A DNA stretch of 64,000 nucleotides. It comes from Kribbella sp. CA-293567. Its GTDB lineage: Bacteria > Actinomycetota > Actinomycetes > Propionibacteriales > Kribbellaceae. A model generated the notes under the pieces. It was not told the DNA's origin. It did no database searches and saw only the letters and a list, made by a program, of their open reading frames with translations. The translations under genes and the position numbers were made by a program. Where the stretch lies: NCBI RefSeq assembly GCF_027627575.1, contig NZ_CP114065.1, positions 1,240,001 to 1,304,000 on the forward strand, written 5' to 3'. Each line of letters begins with the position of its first letter. Within the stretch, counting starts at the first letter, position 1. Positions 63,667 to 64,000 of the stretch are shown piece after piece.

Positions 63667-64000
63667 GTGAGCGACATCACCACCGAGACCGAAGCACTCG
63701 ACACCGAGGTCCCCATCGACACCGAGGGCCCGGTTGCCTACACCTCCGAGACGAACCCGAGCCCGGAGCAGCGCGCCGAGTCCGGTCGCGTCGCGGTGAT
63801 CAACCCGGCCGGTGCCACCGGTCGCCGCAAGGAGGCCGTGGCTCGCGTCCGGCTCATCCCCGGCACGGGCACCATCACCGTCAACGGCAAGCCGATCGAC
63901 GTCTACTTCCCGAACAAGGTTCACCAGCAGCATGTGAACGAGCCGTTCGTGGTGGCCGGCCTCGAGGGCTCCTACGACGTCATCGCCCGGATCAACGGCG
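63667..64000 (+). CDS. rpsI: 30S ribosomal protein S9 (uS9), cut by the window end
   Basis: The first 111 codons of rpsI. An acidic N-terminal extension of about 45 residues (SDITTETEALDTEVPIDTEG and on) precedes the family core, which begins ATGRRKEAVARVRLIPGTG. The gene runs off the right edge; the Arg-rich C-terminal tail that reaches the P-site tRNA is outside the window. GTG start. Confidence 0.95.
   Translation, partial: MSDITTETEALDTEVPIDTEGPVAYTSETNPSPEQRAESGRVAVINPAGATGRRKEAVARVRLIPGTGTITVNGKPIDVYFPNKVHQQHVNEPFVVAGLEGSYDVIARING

Overview
This is a chromosomal segment from a high-GC Actinomycetota bacterium. The sequence is strongly GC3-biased, GTG and TTG starts are common, several mRNAs look leaderless, and a complete Mce lipid importer is present. 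RpoB, RpoC, EF-Tu and long-tailed L17, L22 and S3 proteins suggest Propionibacteriales, with Kribbella or Nocardioidaceae-like relatives most likely. That placement is inferred from remembered family sequences, not from a search.

Layout. (1) 1-2309: a sugar-kinase / IclR / RidA operon behind a palindromic operator. (2) 2303-3070: a VapBC-type toxin-antitoxin cassette flanked by 14-bp direct repeats, followed by an MFS transporter. (3) 4273-5654: rplJ-rplL with a promoter, an L10-type leader and an apparent attenuator hairpin. (4) 5729-16704: an eleven-gene mce operon (ATPase, two YrbE permeases, six MCE proteins, two Mce-associated proteins) lying between rplL and rpoB. (5) 16780-24498: rpoB-rpoC behind two promoters. 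(6) 24638-29327: an alpha/beta-hydrolase-SnoaL fusion and an exported DUF1501/DUF1800 pair. (7) 29563-34125: rpsL-rpsG-fusA-tuf. (8) 34207-47228: the S10-spc block rpsJ through secY-adk-map. (9) 47295-49846: four non-ribosomal genes interrupting the usual map-infA junction. (10) 49866-53932: infA-rpmJ-rpsM-rpsK-rpsD-rpoA-rplQ. (11) 53949-62901: truA, an RsmC-like methyltransferase, a sigma/putative anti-sigma pair, an HExxH protein pair, an ABC-F ATPase, a GH18-like membrane-anchored protein, a TetR regulator and citrate synthase. (12) 63186-64000: rplM and a truncated rpsI.

Most of the window is core transcription and translation machinery, organised as translationally coupled operons separated by strong GC hairpins. 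Accessory genes sit in the junctions. The least ordinary items are the repeat-flanked toxin-antitoxin cassette, the full mce operon in the rplL-rpoB interval, a 24-nt element shared exactly by the rpsL and rpsJ leaders, nested inverted repeats before secY, C-terminal extensions on several tunnel-exit ribosomal proteins (including a sunset-like domain on L17), and an unrecognised HExxH/coiled-coil gene pair. I saw no tRNA, rRNA, CRISPR array, insertion sequence or prophage.
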